Shown here: piece after piece, positions 16,676 to 24,947 of the stretch
Layout: each line of letters starts with the position of its first letter
Position numbering within the stretch: position 1 is the stretch's first letter
Source: Opitutaceae bacterium TAV5
GTDB taxonomy: Bacteria; Verrucomicrobiota; Verrucomicrobiia; Opitutales; Opitutaceae
NCBI GenBank assembly: GCA_000242935.3
Contig: CP007053.1
Span: forward strand, 5,937,001 to 6,001,000
DNA: 64,000 nucleotides
Reading direction: 5' to 3'
Made by a program: the position numbers and the translations under genes
Notes under the pieces: generated by a model
What the model saw: only the letters and a program-made list of their open reading frames with translations
Database searches by the model: none
What the model was told of the DNA's origin: nothing

Positions 16676-17698
16676 ATGAATTTTGCCGTCATCGGGGCGG
16701 GTGCCTGGGGCACCGCGTTTGCCATCCATCTCTCGCGACTCGACCACACGGTGACACTCGTGCCCCGGCGTTTCGAGCAGGCGCTCGCGCTCGCCTCCTC
16801 GCACGAAAACGCCGATTACCTGCCCGGCATCCCGCTGCCGCCCAGCCTGCAGATCGGCCATGAACTCGCGCCCGTGCTCATGGAGGCCGAAGTCGTCATC
16901 CTCGCGTGCCCCTCGCAATCCCTGCGCCAGACCTGCGGAAACATCCGCGCCGCCTCCGGCCTCGCCACGCAACTGCGCCTCGTCATCAGCCTCGCCAAGG
17001 GGCTCGAACTTTCCACCCACCTCCGCCCGAGCGAGGTCATCCAGGCCGCGTTGCCCGGCTACCTCGCCGCCAGTCTCACCGGCCCCACCAACGCCGCCGG
17101 AGTCGCCCGCGGCAAACCCGCCGCGATGGTCCTCGCCGCCGCGCCCGTTCCCGATGCTTCGGCGGCGGCCGCCTCCGGTTACCTCGCCACCGTGCAGGCC
17201 GCGATCAGCGGGCCGACCTTGCGCGTGTACCTCGGCAGCGACGTGGCCGGAGCGGAATTCGGCGGTTGCCTGAAAAACATCTACGCCATCGCCGCCGGCT
17301 GCTGCGACGGACTGAAGCTCGGCGACAACGCCAAGGCTGCCCTGCTCACCCGCGCCCTCACCGAAATGGTGCGCGTGGGCGTCGCGCTCGGCGCGCGGCA
17401 GGAAACGTTTTACGGGCTCGGCGGCTTCGGCGACCTCGTCGCCACCTGTACCGGCGCCTGGAGCCGCAACCGCACCTTCGGCCAGCACCTCGGCGAAGGA
17501 AAGCGGGCCGCCGACCTCATTGCCGCCAGCAAATCCGTGGTCGAGGGCTACCGGACGACGGAGAGTTTTTACGAACTCTGCCAGGAGCGCGGCATCGATG
17601 CCCCGATTCTCACCGAAGTCTACCGCATCCTCTACCAGGACCTCCCGCCGGTCGAGGCGCTGACCGCGCTGATGACGCGCGAACTGAAGCACGAATGA
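16676..17698 (+). CDS. gpsA: Glycerol-3-phosphate dehydrogenase [NAD(P)+]
   Basis: GpsA reduces dihydroxyacetone phosphate to sn-glycerol 3-phosphate, the backbone of phospholipids. The nucleotide-binding motif is VIGAGAWGTA at residues 5-14. Further family blocks are the ENADYLPG segment, LACPSQSLRQ, LAKGLE, LTGPTNA and the catalytic-Lys region GGCLKNIYAIAAG followed by GLKLGDNAKAALLTR. The glycine-rich FYGLGGFGDLVATCTG and RNRTFG segments are intact. At 340 residues it is of usual length. Its TGA overlaps the ATG of the next gene by 3 nt, so the two are translationally coupled. Confidence 0.95.
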   Translation: MNFAVIGAGAWGTAFAIHLSRLDHTVTLVPRRFEQALALASSHENADYLPGIPLPPSLQIGHELAPVLMEAEVVILACPSQSLRQTCGNIRAASGLATQLRLVISLAKGLELSTHLRPSEVIQAALPGYLAASLTGPTNAAGVARGKPAAMVLAAAPVPDASAAAASGYLATVQAAISGPTLRVYLGSDVAGAEFGGCLKNIYAIAAGCCDGLKLGDNAKAALLTRALTEMVRVGVALGARQETFYGLGGFGDLVATCTGAWSRNRTFGQHLGEGKRAADLIAASKSVVEGYRTTESFYELCQERGIDAPILTEVYRILYQDLPPVEALTALMTRELKHE

Positions 17699-18090
17699 AC
17701 CGCACGCCGCCCGAACCACGTCCGTTCAGCAAGGCGGCCGAAGCGCTCGTCGCCGACCTGCGCCGGCTGCCGTTCGGGGAGCCGCTGCGGCAGGTCAGGC
17801 GCCCGACAAAAAACCTCGCCGAGCTGCTCGAACCGCTGCTCGTCAAATATCACATCGGTCGCGATTCGCCCGAGCACACGCTGCGCGAACGCTGGGCCGA
17901 ACTCGTCGGCGGGGCCAACGCCGCCTACTCGCATCCCGTGGAGATCGATCCGCGCGGGCGCCTCCTCGTCCTCACCTCGCATGCCATCGTGCGCAACGAA
18001 CTCTTCCTGCACCGCGACAGCGTCCTGAAAAAAATCCGGGCGATTCCCGGCTGCGACCACATAAAAACCTTGCAACTGCGCGCCGGGTGA
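17695..18090 (+). CDS. DUF721 protein, DciA-like
   Basis: The 131-residue protein starts at an ATG overlapping the gpsA stop (ATGA). Its central segment LRERWAELVGGANAAYSHPVEI, followed by GRLLVLTSHAIVRNELFLHRDSVLKKI, fits DUF721, the family that includes DciA, a loader or operator of the replicative helicase. DciA proteins combine a small KH-like domain with a basic flexible tail; here the basic Pro-rich part is at the N-terminus (about residues 1-45). The reading frame is open far upstream, but that part only shadows gpsA. The family call rests on pattern, not a search. Confidence 0.7.
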   Translation: MNRTPPEPRPFSKAAEALVADLRRLPFGEPLRQVRRPTKNLAELLEPLLVKYHIGRDSPEHTLRERWAELVGGANAAYSHPVEIDPRGRLLVLTSHAIVRNELFLHRDSVLKKIRAIPGCDHIKTLQLRAG

Positions 18091-18108
18091 TCCCGGCGCC
18101 CCCCTCTC

Positions 18109-18504
18109 ATGCCATCCTCCCTGTCCATCACCTGGCAACAGATCGCACTCGTGGCTTTTGGCGGCGGTCTCGGCAGCGTGGCGCGGTTTCTTCTTTCGGC
18201 GTATGCATCCGGCCGCACGCCCGGCTGGCGCTTCCCGCTCGGCACCTTTCTGGTCAACCTCATCGGCTGCCTCGTGATCGGTGCGCTCTGGGCGGCGGCG
18301 GAGCGCTGGCCCATCCTCACGCCCCACCTGCGCCTGCTGCTCTTCACCGGCGTGATCGGCGGATTCACGACCTTCTCGTCGTTCGGGCTGGAAACGGTGC
18401 TCCTCCTGCGCCGCGGCGAGGCCGGCGTGGCCGTGCTCTATGTCGCGCTCAGCCTCGTTTGCGGACTCGGCATCCTCTGGCTGGCGATCCGCGCCGTCAG
18501 GTAA
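18109..18504 (+). CDS. crcB: Fluoride ion channel CrcB/Fluc
   Basis: A 131-residue membrane protein with four hydrophobic helices. The Fluc signatures are present: GGGLGSVARFLLS in the first helix, PLGTFLVNLIGCLVIG with the conserved Asn in the second and GFTTFSSFGLE with the Phe/Ser track in the third. Fluc proteins assemble as dual-topology dimers that export toxic fluoride. The gene lies 18 bp after the DUF721 gene, which leaves no room for the fluoride riboswitch often found upstream of crcB. Confidence 0.93.
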   Translation: MPSSLSITWQQIALVAFGGGLGSVARFLLSAYASGRTPGWRFPLGTFLVNLIGCLVIGALWAAAERWPILTPHLRLLLFTGVIGGFTTFSSFGLETVLLLRRGEAGVAVLYVALSLVCGLGILWLAIRAVR

Positions 18505-18530
18505 CCGGAGCGGCAGATCTGGCAGAAAAA

Positions 18531-18675
18531 GTGGCGCGGGCGTCCCGCCCGTAACGCAACGTGGCATGGGCATCCTGCCCATGAAGTAACACGGGCTTCC
18601 CAGCCCGTGTTCCGGGGCCGACGACAGGGGCGGGGCGGCGCTTCGCTCCGTCCACGGCCAGGATGGCCGTGCCAC
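18531..18675. repeat. Palindromic repeat array, GGGC/GCCC hairpin family, between crcB and the ABC gene
   Basis: Successive hairpins are CGGGCGTCCCGCCCG, TGGGCATCCTGCCCA, ACGGGCTTCCCAGCCCGT and CACGGCCAGGATGGCCGTG. GTGGC precedes the first two and GCCAC follows the last, so units occur in both orientations. This is the same family as in ispG and in the gspJ leader, here in noncoding DNA. Confidence 0.85.
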
Positions 18676-18784
18676 ATGCCAGCCCTCCCCGCCGAAATCA
18701 CTTCCGGTTACCCCGCCGCGTTCCTGCCGCCGCTCCTTTGCTTTGCACCGCCGGCCGGGATCGTTAACGTTCTCCCTTTTTCCC

Positions 18785-19645
18785 ATGGGCACACGCATCC
18801 GCACCGTCCGACGTCCACGCACCCGCAAATCCGCCGCGCCGCTCCTTTCCGTCGCCAGTCTCGGCGTCGTCCGCGACCGGAAAATCATTCTCGGCGGCAT
18901 CGACTGGAGCGTGCAGCGCGGCGAGCACTGGGTCATCATGGGGCCCAACGGTTGCGGCAAGACCTCGCTCCTCAAATCGCTCACCGGCTACCTCTCGCCG
19001 ACCACCGGCGAACTCACGCTGCTCGGCCACCGCTACGGCGAGAGCGACTGGCGCGATCTGCGGCTCCAGGTGGGCATCGTCACCAGCGCGCTCCAGGCCG
19101 CCGTCCCGGCCGCCGAGCCCGCGCTCGAAACCGTCATCAGCGGGCGCTATGCGCAGCTCGATCTCTGGGTAAAAACCACCGCCGCCGACCGCCGCGACGG
19201 CCTGCGCTGGCTGAAATTTGCCGGCGGCGCGGCGCTGGCCGACCGTCCGTGGACGTACCTTTCGCAAGGCGAGCGCCAGCGCGTGCTCATCGCCCGCGCC
19301 CTGATGGCCAACCCGCGCCTGCTCATTCTCGACGAACCGTGCTCGGGCCTCGATCCGGTGGCGCGCGAGCAGTTTTTGCAGTTTGTCGAAACGCTCGCCC
19401 GCCGCCGCGGCGGCCCTGCGCTCGTGCTCGTGACGCATCACGTGGAGGAGATCACGCCGGCGTTCACGCACGCGCTCGTGCTCCGCGAGGGCAGGGCGGT
19501 GGCCGCCGGCTTGCGGGAAAAAACGCTGACAAGTGCCGTGCTGGGAAAAGCCTTCGGCGCCCCCATGCGCCTCCGCCGCCACGGCGACCGGCTCGAACTC
19601 CGGCTGCACGCGCTGCGCGAACGGGGCGCGGTCTTCGGAAGGTAG
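18785..19645 (+). CDS. ABC transporter ATP-binding protein
   Basis: A 286-residue stand-alone nucleotide-binding subunit. The Walker A motif is GPNGCGKTS, the signature LSQGERQR, Walker B LLILDEPCSGLDP and the switch His is in LVTHHVEEI. The first 20 residues are basic (RTVRRPRTRKS). The start ATG at 18785 is preferred to a TTG 42 bp upstream. The subfamily resembles YlmA/iron-chelate type ATPases with the short N-terminus, but no permease or binding-protein gene lies beside it, so the substrate cannot be told. A short stem, CAGGGG/CCCCTG, follows the stop at 19656-19674. Confidence 0.88.
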   Translation: MGTRIRTVRRPRTRKSAAPLLSVASLGVVRDRKIILGGIDWSVQRGEHWVIMGPNGCGKTSLLKSLTGYLSPTTGELTLLGHRYGESDWRDLRLQVGIVTSALQAAVPAAEPALETVISGRYAQLDLWVKTTAADRRDGLRWLKFAGGAALADRPWTYLSQGERQRVLIARALMANPRLLILDEPCSGLDPVAREQFLQFVETLARRRGGPALVLVTHHVEEITPAFTHALVLREGRAVAAGLREKTLTSAVLGKAFGAPMRLRRHGDRLELRLHALRERGAVFGR

Positions 19646-19655
19646 CAGTGCAGGG

Positions 19656-19674
19656 CAGGGGGGCGCAACCCCTG
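19656..19674 (+). terminator. Possible weak terminator after the ABC gene
   Basis: CAGGGG (19656-19661) and CCCCTG (19669-19674) can pair around a 7-nt loop 10 bp after the ABC stop. Only a short TTGT follows, so termination would be weak. Confidence 0.35.
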
Positions 19675-19677
19675 TTG

Positions 19678-19730
19678 TGCTGAAATATCAACATATGCCT
19701 TGACGGTCCGCTTCTGTTGATATTTCAACA
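19678..19730 (+). promoter_or_regulatory. Candidate BlaI-type operator-promoter upstream of blaI/blaR1
   Basis: Two near-identical 16-bp sites lie in opposite orientation: TGCTGAAATATCAACA (19678-19693) and TGTTGATATTTCAACA (19715-19730). Between them is TTGACG (19700-19705), a good -35 candidate, so the second site would cover the -10 region. A clear ribosome site AGGAG follows immediately at 19730-19734, then the ATG at 19737. The spacing fits autorepression by the BlaI-like product. Known BlaI sites use TACA/TGTA cores, so this is a variant if correct. Confidence 0.7.
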
Positions 19731-19736
19731 GGAGTC

Positions 19737-20156
19737 ATGAGCACCCCGTCCCTTCCCGATGACCTGAGCATGCGCGAGCGTCAGGTCGTCGAAATCGTCA
19801 TCCGGCTGGGTCGCGCCACCGCGCGGGACATCGAGCGCGAGCTTCCCGATCCGCCCACTTATTCCGCCGTGCGGTCCATCCTGCGCATTCTCACGCAAAA
19901 GGGCGTCCTCCGCAAAACCCCGCTCGACGGACGGGACTGGTATGCGCCCTCCGTCGCTCCCGCCGCCGCCCGCAAGGGCGCCCTGCGGGCCATTGTCCGC
20001 AACTTTTTTGGCGATTCCGCCGGGGCCGCTGCCTGTGCGCTTCTCGGCCAGAAAAACCTGAAGCTTTCCGCCGATGAGGCGGACCGTCTCATCCGGCTGA
20101 TCGAGAGCGCGCGGGAAGTGCCGTCCGCAAAGGAAGACGAAAGGGAAGAGACATGA
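19737..20156 (+). CDS. BlaI/MecI-family transcriptional repressor
   Basis: The 139-residue protein has the penicillinase-repressor winged-helix layout. The segment MRERQVVEIVIRLGRATARDIERELPDPPTYSAVRSIL... runs from residue 12, with helix-turn-helix wording TYSAVRSILRILTQKGVL in the recognition region. A C-terminal dimerisation part follows, containing FFGDSAGAAACALL. Family members repress their own operon until cut by the partner M56 protease, whose gene overlaps this stop (ATGA at 20153). Two matching palindromic sites lie directly upstream. The regulated process is unknown; nothing nearby encodes a beta-lactamase or penicillin-binding protein. Confidence 0.88.
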   Translation: MSTPSLPDDLSMRERQVVEIVIRLGRATARDIERELPDPPTYSAVRSILRILTQKGVLRKTPLDGRDWYAPSVAPAAARKGALRAIVRNFFGDSAGAAACALLGQKNLKLSADEADRLIRLIESAREVPSAKEDEREET

Positions 20157-23100
20157 ACCCGCTCGTCTCCGGATTTGCGTTTTTCAGTACGCAGTACCCG
20201 GCAACGGCGCTTTTTGTTCTCTGCGCGCTGAAGAGCAGCCTGATCGTTCTTTCCGGATGGCTCGTCGCCTCCGCCTTGCGCCGGCGGTCGGCCCGCGCCC
20301 GGTGCTGGGTCTGGCGCTGCACCCTGCTCGCCTGCGCCGGGCTGTTGCTCATGGAATTCGGGCCCGCCGCCGTGCAGCGCGTTCGCCGAGCCTTGCCCGC
20401 GGTGGTGGCTACGCCGGCCCAGGCACAGGCGACCCGCGAGCGGGCGGTCGCATTTCGGTGGGTGCCGTCCATCGAAGAAATCAACCGGCTGGAAAATGAA
20501 AAGCAGGAGCAGTTTCGTGCGGAGGAACGCGCCTCTCCGGTCGTTCGCCCGCCGTGGGAAAAAGCCGACCGGCCGCGGTTATCGGCTGACGATATGCGAC
20601 TCGCGCCCTGGCGGCAGATCGAACGCGGGTTGCCTCGCGTGTGGGGCTTCGGCGCCGGACTCTTTGCGGCCGTGACCTTGCTTCGCGTGGCCGCCGGTCG
20701 CTGGTGGTTGCGACGCTCGTCGGGTCCGGCTGACGACGGGCTTGCCGGCGCCGCCCGCCGTGTCGCCGCGTCACTCCGCACCGGCAGACGCCTGCGCATC
20801 CGCCTGACGCCACGCGTGCCTTCGCCGTTGCTCGTCGGATTTTTTGTGCCCGTGATTTATCTGCCGGAAACAGCCCGTGGATGGAGCGGCGAAAAACTCC
20901 GCGCCGTCTTCCTGCACGAACTCGCGCACTGGCAGCGGCGCGATCCGCTCTGGCAACTTGCCGGGCGCCTCATCGCCTGCGCACTCTGGTGGCAGCCGCT
21001 CGTGGCGTGGGCTGCGCGCCGCATGGGAGCGGAGGCCGAGGCGGCAGCGGACGATGTGGCGGTGTTGCATGAAACCGGGGTGGCGGCCTACGCGCGCTCG
21101 CTGGTCGAGATTGCGCGGGTGGCCGGCGCGGGCGCCCGTGGCGCGCCGGCCGGAGGGGTGTCGATGGTTGGCCGCACTGCGCTCGAAAAACGCATCCGGG
21201 CTCTGCTCGCGGCCAATCCCTGGCGCGGCCGCGTCGGGAAGCTCGCCGCAGGTTTCATCGTGCTGCTGGCCGTCGGGGCGGGCGTGATCGCGTCGACGTA
21301 TGTCGGTGTGGCGACCGGGGAAAAAAGCTCTGCCAATGTACGCGTGAAATCGTCGCCGGCAAAACGGATGAGCGCCGAAGAACGGGCGACCCTGCAACGT
21401 ATTTTTGATAACACTACGCGCCGGCTGACGGCGCTGCGGTATCTGCATTTCAGGCTGGAGAAGGAACCTTCGCGCCTCGCGCCCGATGGCACCGTCACGC
21501 GCTCGCCGATTCCGGAGAAAATGGAAGCGTGGGTGGATGAGTGGACGGGGGTTCACCGCGCGGAATTTCGGCCGTACATCCCGCTCTTCGTTAACAGCAC
21601 CAGACCCTTCGATGCCTGGGACCGGACAAGCATCAACAATGGTGAAAACAGCTACACGTACGATGATGCCCTGATGCCTTCCGATCAGTTTACAAAATCC
21701 GGTCCGGGAGGGCTTGAACGTTATCTGGGGATAGCGGAAACGCAGGAGCTATTGCGCTTGGTCCGGCGCTTGCTGGACTGGGGATATCCGCTCGGCAAGT
21801 CACTCGTCGAAGTGGAATACGAAGGACGAATGGTGACAGAGCTTCAGCAAAACATATATGAGGCAAAAGAGACCGGAAAGCTGACGCAGCAGACGATTTT
21901 TCGCCTGGATCCACAACAAGCGGATATCCTGTGCTATTATGAGTCCTTCTCGGCCTGGAATGAGAGAGGAACGATCCCGAGGCGCTGGATACTTGAGGAG
22001 ACGGGACGCACAGCGTCAGGCGTAATCTATCCGAAACGGTGGAGGACGGTTTTCCCGACGGAAACGGAGATCGGAACCGAGGCGTTCCATGTGACGCAAC
22101 TGGAGGTGTTGTCGGAACTGCCGGCGGATATTGTGACGCCTTTTCGCTCGCGTGAATCGGAATTCGTGGCGAAGGGAGGCACGGCGGTGCGTCACGGGCG
22201 GATCGAAATCCGCTACGAGGATGCCGTAACCGGTCGGTCCGTAGCGACAGGAAGTGTTACGGCCAGAATCTATCATGATGACCGTTGGCATGAGATCGGT
22301 GAAATGGCACCCGATGTTCGCGGACGTGTCGTCATTTCCCTGCCGGGTAAGACGGGACCCGAAATCATCGCTCTGAACGTAAAGATGAAGGCTCCGGGAT
22401 ATGCTCCGCAGGTCGTCGAGTGGACGAAAACCGGAGATCCGCTTCAGTTGCCCGAAATCTACGTAGCACACCTCTGGCCGGCCTCTCCGATTGCGGGCCG
22501 TGTCCTGGATCCGGACGACAAACCGGTGGCGGGAGCCGAAGTGAAAATCTGGCTCTGGAACGGTGGTTCAGGTCCCATGCCTGTTTACCGTGACCGCTTT
22601 GACCTGAGCGATATCGCCGTGAAAACCGATGCCGCCGGCCGTTGGAAAGCGGAAGGTTTTCCCGAAAATCTTATGGGGTTGGGCTTGATCGTCATTGCTT
22701 CCGGTTATCGGCAGACAAGTGCGTTGTCCGGGACGGCCGTCCGGATGCTCACCGGCCAACCCTACGAAAGCCTGCGCGACGGCAGCAGCGTTATTCACCT
22801 CCGGCCGGAAGTCGTAGTGAACGGAAGAGTTCTGGACGCGCAAGGAGAACCGGCCAAAGGTGCCAGCGTCACGTTGTTTACTGAAGATGTCGATACACGG
22901 GGCACGGTGAATCGGGGAACGGTCAAAGCCGGACAGCAAGGTGAGTTCTCTTTCGGACAGCTTCCGCATGGCACAGGACGGATCATTGTGGACGAACCGC
23001 TTCACAAACCGGTCATGGTGGAAATTTCGATTCCCTCCGAAACTCCGGTACACGTCAGGCTGGAGCCGGGAAATGTAGTGAAGGGTCGCGTGGTCGGTGA

Positions 23101-23614
23101 AGATGGCAAACCGAGGGCGGGGCTCGACGTGCATCCGGAAACATGGCGGGGCAAGAGGCACGTTTTGGACTACAGCACACAGACCGATGCTGAAGGTCGT
23201 TTCATATGGAGAGGCGCGCCCGATGACGAAGTCGAGTTTGTATTCGGTGGATGCCGGAATCAGGAGATTTTGACCAACGTCATGCTTACGGCAAAACCGG
23301 AAGAACAGACTTTTATCATGAAACCGGCGCTGCGTCTCGATTGTGCCGTGGTGGACGCAAAAACGGGGCAGCCTGTTTTGAAGGTAAAGCTTGTTCCGGG
23401 GCAGGTGTGGGACGATCGCGAGCCATCCTGGGACCGGCGTTCGGCCAAAACCCATGACGGAGGACGCGTGACATGGCAGAACGGCTGGCTTGGGGAGAAA
23501 TGGATTTTTCTCCTCGAAGCGGACGGCTACGAACCCCTACGCACGCCGACTTATGAAGGCAGCCAGAGGGACATCACGGAAACCTTCCGCCTGATTCCGC
23601 GGAAGCAGCCGTAG
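20153..23614 (+). CDS. BlaR1-like M56 membrane metalloprotease with C-terminal carboxypeptidase-regulatory-like domains
   Basis: The 1153-residue protein begins with membrane helices (about 20-40 and 58-70). The zinc site FLHELAHWQRRDP (His255, Glu256, His259) and the downstream Glu-rich segment AEAEAAADDVAVLHE are typical of M56 peptidases. A further helix near 360-380 is followed by a long extracytoplasmic part. BlaR1 and MecR1 carry a penicillin-binding sensor domain there. Here there are instead at least three repeats of the CarboxypepD_reg/Ig-like type, with the wording GRVLDPDDKPVAGAEV, GRVLDAQGEPAKGASV and GRVVGEDGKPRAGLDV. Base composition after about 21400 is visibly less GC-rich than in the protease part, suggesting a graft. 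It probably cleaves the BlaI-like repressor on a signal that is not a beta-lactam. Confidence 0.85.
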   Translation: MNPLVSGFAFFSTQYPATALFVLCALKSSLIVLSGWLVASALRRRSARARCWVWRCTLLACAGLLLMEFGPAAVQRVRRALPAVVATPAQAQATRERAVAFRWVPSIEEINRLENEKQEQFRAEERASPVVRPPWEKADRPRLSADDMRLAPWRQIERGLPRVWGFGAGLFAAVTLLRVAAGRWWLRRSSGPADDGLAGAARRVAASLRTGRRLRIRLTPRVPSPLLVGFFVPVIYLPETARGWSGEKLRAVFLHELAHWQRRDPLWQLAGRLIACALWWQPLVAWAARRMGAEAEAAADDVAVLHETGVAAYARSLVEIARVAGAGARGAPAGGVSMVGRTALEKRIRALLAANPWRGRVGKLAAGFIVLLAVGAGVIASTYVGVATGEKSSANVRVKSSPAKRMSAEERATLQRIFDNTTRRLTALRYLHFRLEKEPSRLAPDGTVTRSPIPEKMEAWVDEWTGVHRAEFRPYIPLFVNSTRPFDAWDRTSINNGENSYTYDDALMPSDQFTKSGPGGLERYLGIAETQELLRLVRRLLDWGYPLGKSLVEVEYEGRMVTELQQNIYEAKETGKLTQQTIFRLDPQQADILCYYESFSAWNERGTIPRRWILEETGRTASGVIYPKRWRTVFPTETEIGTEAFHVTQLEVLSELPADIVTPFRSRESEFVAKGGTAVRHGRIEIRYEDAVTGRSVATGSVTARIYHDDRWHEIGEMAPDVRGRVVISLPGKTGPEIIALNVKMKAPGYAPQVVEWTKTGDPLQLPEIYVAHLWPASPIAGRVLDPDDKPVAGAEVKIWLWNGGSGPMPVYRDRFDLSDIAVKTDAAGRWKAEGFPENLMGLGLIVIASGYRQTSALSGTAVRMLTGQPYESLRDGSSVIHLRPEVVVNGRVLDAQGEPAKGASVTLFTEDVDTRGTVNRGTVKAGQQGEFSFGQLPHGTGRIIVDEPLHKPVMVEISIPSETPVHVRLEPGNVVKGRVVGEDGKPRAGLDVHPETWRGKRHVLDYSTQTDAEGRFIWRGAPDDEVEFVFGGCRNQEILTNVMLTAKPEEQTFIMKPALRLDCAVVDAKTGQPVLKVKLVPGQVWDDREPSWDRRSAKTHDGGRVTWQNGWLGEKWIFLLEADGYEPLRTPTYEGSQRDITETFRLIPRKQP

Positions 23615-23700
23615 CAGGACACCTTGGTCGGCTACGCTGGCAGAGAGGTGTTGAGGGTTGAAACGGAAAGGGCTCCGGCCTTTGGTTTGCTTCTGTCCCG

Positions 23701-24501
23701 ATGGCTTCCGCTGCATCTGCATCTTCCGCGACCACTCCCTCCAGAATCTCCTCCGCCATCGTGCGCGAGGATTTTAACGACGTGCGGGCGGTCGTCCACT
23801 ACACGAAGGCCGCGCACGAACTCGGGCTCTGGCAATCGGAACGCCTGCTTTTCGAACGGTTTTTCCCGGACCGCGCCGCCAGCCTGCTCGAAGCCGGTTG
23901 CGGGGCCGGGCGGGTGAGCATCGCGCTCCAGGCGCTCGGCTACCGGAAGCTCACGGCATTCGATTTCGCCGAGGAGTTGCTCGCCCAGGCCCAGTCGCTC
24001 GCCGACGAACGCCGGGCGCGCATCACGTTTTTCCATGCCGACGCGCGCCACCTCGCCGCGCACCCGCTGGCGGAGGAGCGGGCGCCGTTCGATGGCGTGT
24101 TTTTCATGTTCAACGGCCTCATGCAGATCCCCGGCCGCCGCAATCGCCGCAAGGCGCTGCGCCAGCTCCACGCCGTCTGCCGGCCGGACGCGCCGCTGAT
24201 GTTCACCACGCACGACCGCGACAACTCGCCGGCCGAGCAACTCCTCTGGCGGCTGGAACTGAAACGCTGGCTCGAGGGGCGGCAGGACCCGATCCTGCGC
24301 GAGTTCGGCGACCGCTATTTCGAGGACGACCTCGGCCGCACCTTCATGCACCTGCCCGACCGCGCGGAAATCCTCGAAGACCTGAAAGCCACCGGCTGGC
24401 GGCACACCTGGGACGCGCTTCGCCGCGAGGTGGCGAAGGAAACCCGCGCCGTCCGCAACTTTTCCGACGAATGCCGCTTCTGGGTCGCCGCGCGCGGCTG
24501 A
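23701..24501 (+). CDS. Class I SAM-dependent methyltransferase
   Basis: The 266-residue protein has a Rossmann-type methyltransferase fold. Motif I, binding S-adenosylmethionine, is LLEAGCGAGRVSIAL near residue 62. The acidic end of the second strand is TAFDFAEELLAQA, and the segment FDGVFFMFNGLMQIPGRRNR fits motif IV and after. The start ATG follows a Ser/Ala/Thr-rich extension of about 17 residues. There is no clue to the acceptor: neighbours are the M56 protease upstream and a secreted TPR protein downstream. It could modify a small molecule, as many members of this broad group do. Confidence 0.85.
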   Translation: MASAASASSATTPSRISSAIVREDFNDVRAVVHYTKAAHELGLWQSERLLFERFFPDRAASLLEAGCGAGRVSIALQALGYRKLTAFDFAEELLAQAQSLADERRARITFFHADARHLAAHPLAEERAPFDGVFFMFNGLMQIPGRRNRRKALRQLHAVCRPDAPLMFTTHDRDNSPAEQLLWRLELKRWLEGRQDPILREFGDRYFEDDLGRTFMHLPDRAEILEDLKATGWRHTWDALRREVAKETRAVRNFSDECRFWVAARG

Positions 24502-24947
24502 TTGACCCGGAAAGCTGAAACTGCTCAAGGACGCTGGAGCATTTTTTTAAAAAATTGCAGCCGTACAGGATACTGAAAACAGAACCACGGATTGCACGGA
24601 TTTTCACGGATAAGAATGAAGCGGCAAGGCATGGTTTGAATCCGTGATAATCGGTGAAATCCGTGGTTAAAAAAGCCCCCGATTTTGGCAGTGATGCGGT
24701 TCCCTCTGCTGCAGTTTTGAGGTTCAGATTCCTGCGCGAGGGCCGAAAAGAATGAGAAGATTTGAAACACATGTCCTTCGTATTCCTTCCCGTCCTCGCG
24801 CGGGATCAAAACGGCCCGGGATACGGACACCTTATCCCTTTGTTCATGTAATTTTTAATAAACCGGTCGCTGACGGGTTTTAACAAATGACAAAACTTCT
24901 CCTTGTTGGCCGCGGGCTCAGTCGTCACGTTCTGCCTCAACCGATTC
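24502..24947. other. 446-bp gene-free gap with an inverted repeat and an AT-rich upstream region
   Basis: No coding frame here is convincing. The first part holds the inverted repeat at 24583-24668. The middle reads like ordinary spacer. The end, around 24841-24900, is AT-rich (GTAATTTTTAATAAACC) and is the most likely promoter area for the secreted TPR gene starting at 24948. Confidence 0.6.
24583..24668. repeat. Inverted repeat with iterated CACGGAT words
   Basis: The left arm (24583-24611) iterates CACGGAT three times at 9-10 bp spacing, beginning AACCACGGATTGCACGGA. The right arm (24640-24668) contains ATCCGTG, CGGTGAAATCCGTGGTT and pairs with it with few mismatches. A near-identical wording (CCACGGATTTCAC) is known as a dispersed intergenic repeat in several phyla. 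Confidence 0.8.

Noticed and set aside
18091-18108. Possible fluoride riboswitch before crcB
   Set aside because: Only 18 bp separate crcB from the previous gene, too little for the aptamer, and no matching motif lies in the upstream coding end.
20153-23614. Beta-lactam resistance operon
   Set aside because: The sensor has no penicillin-binding domain motifs (SxxK, SxN, KTG in order) and no beta-lactamase or PBP gene is nearby.
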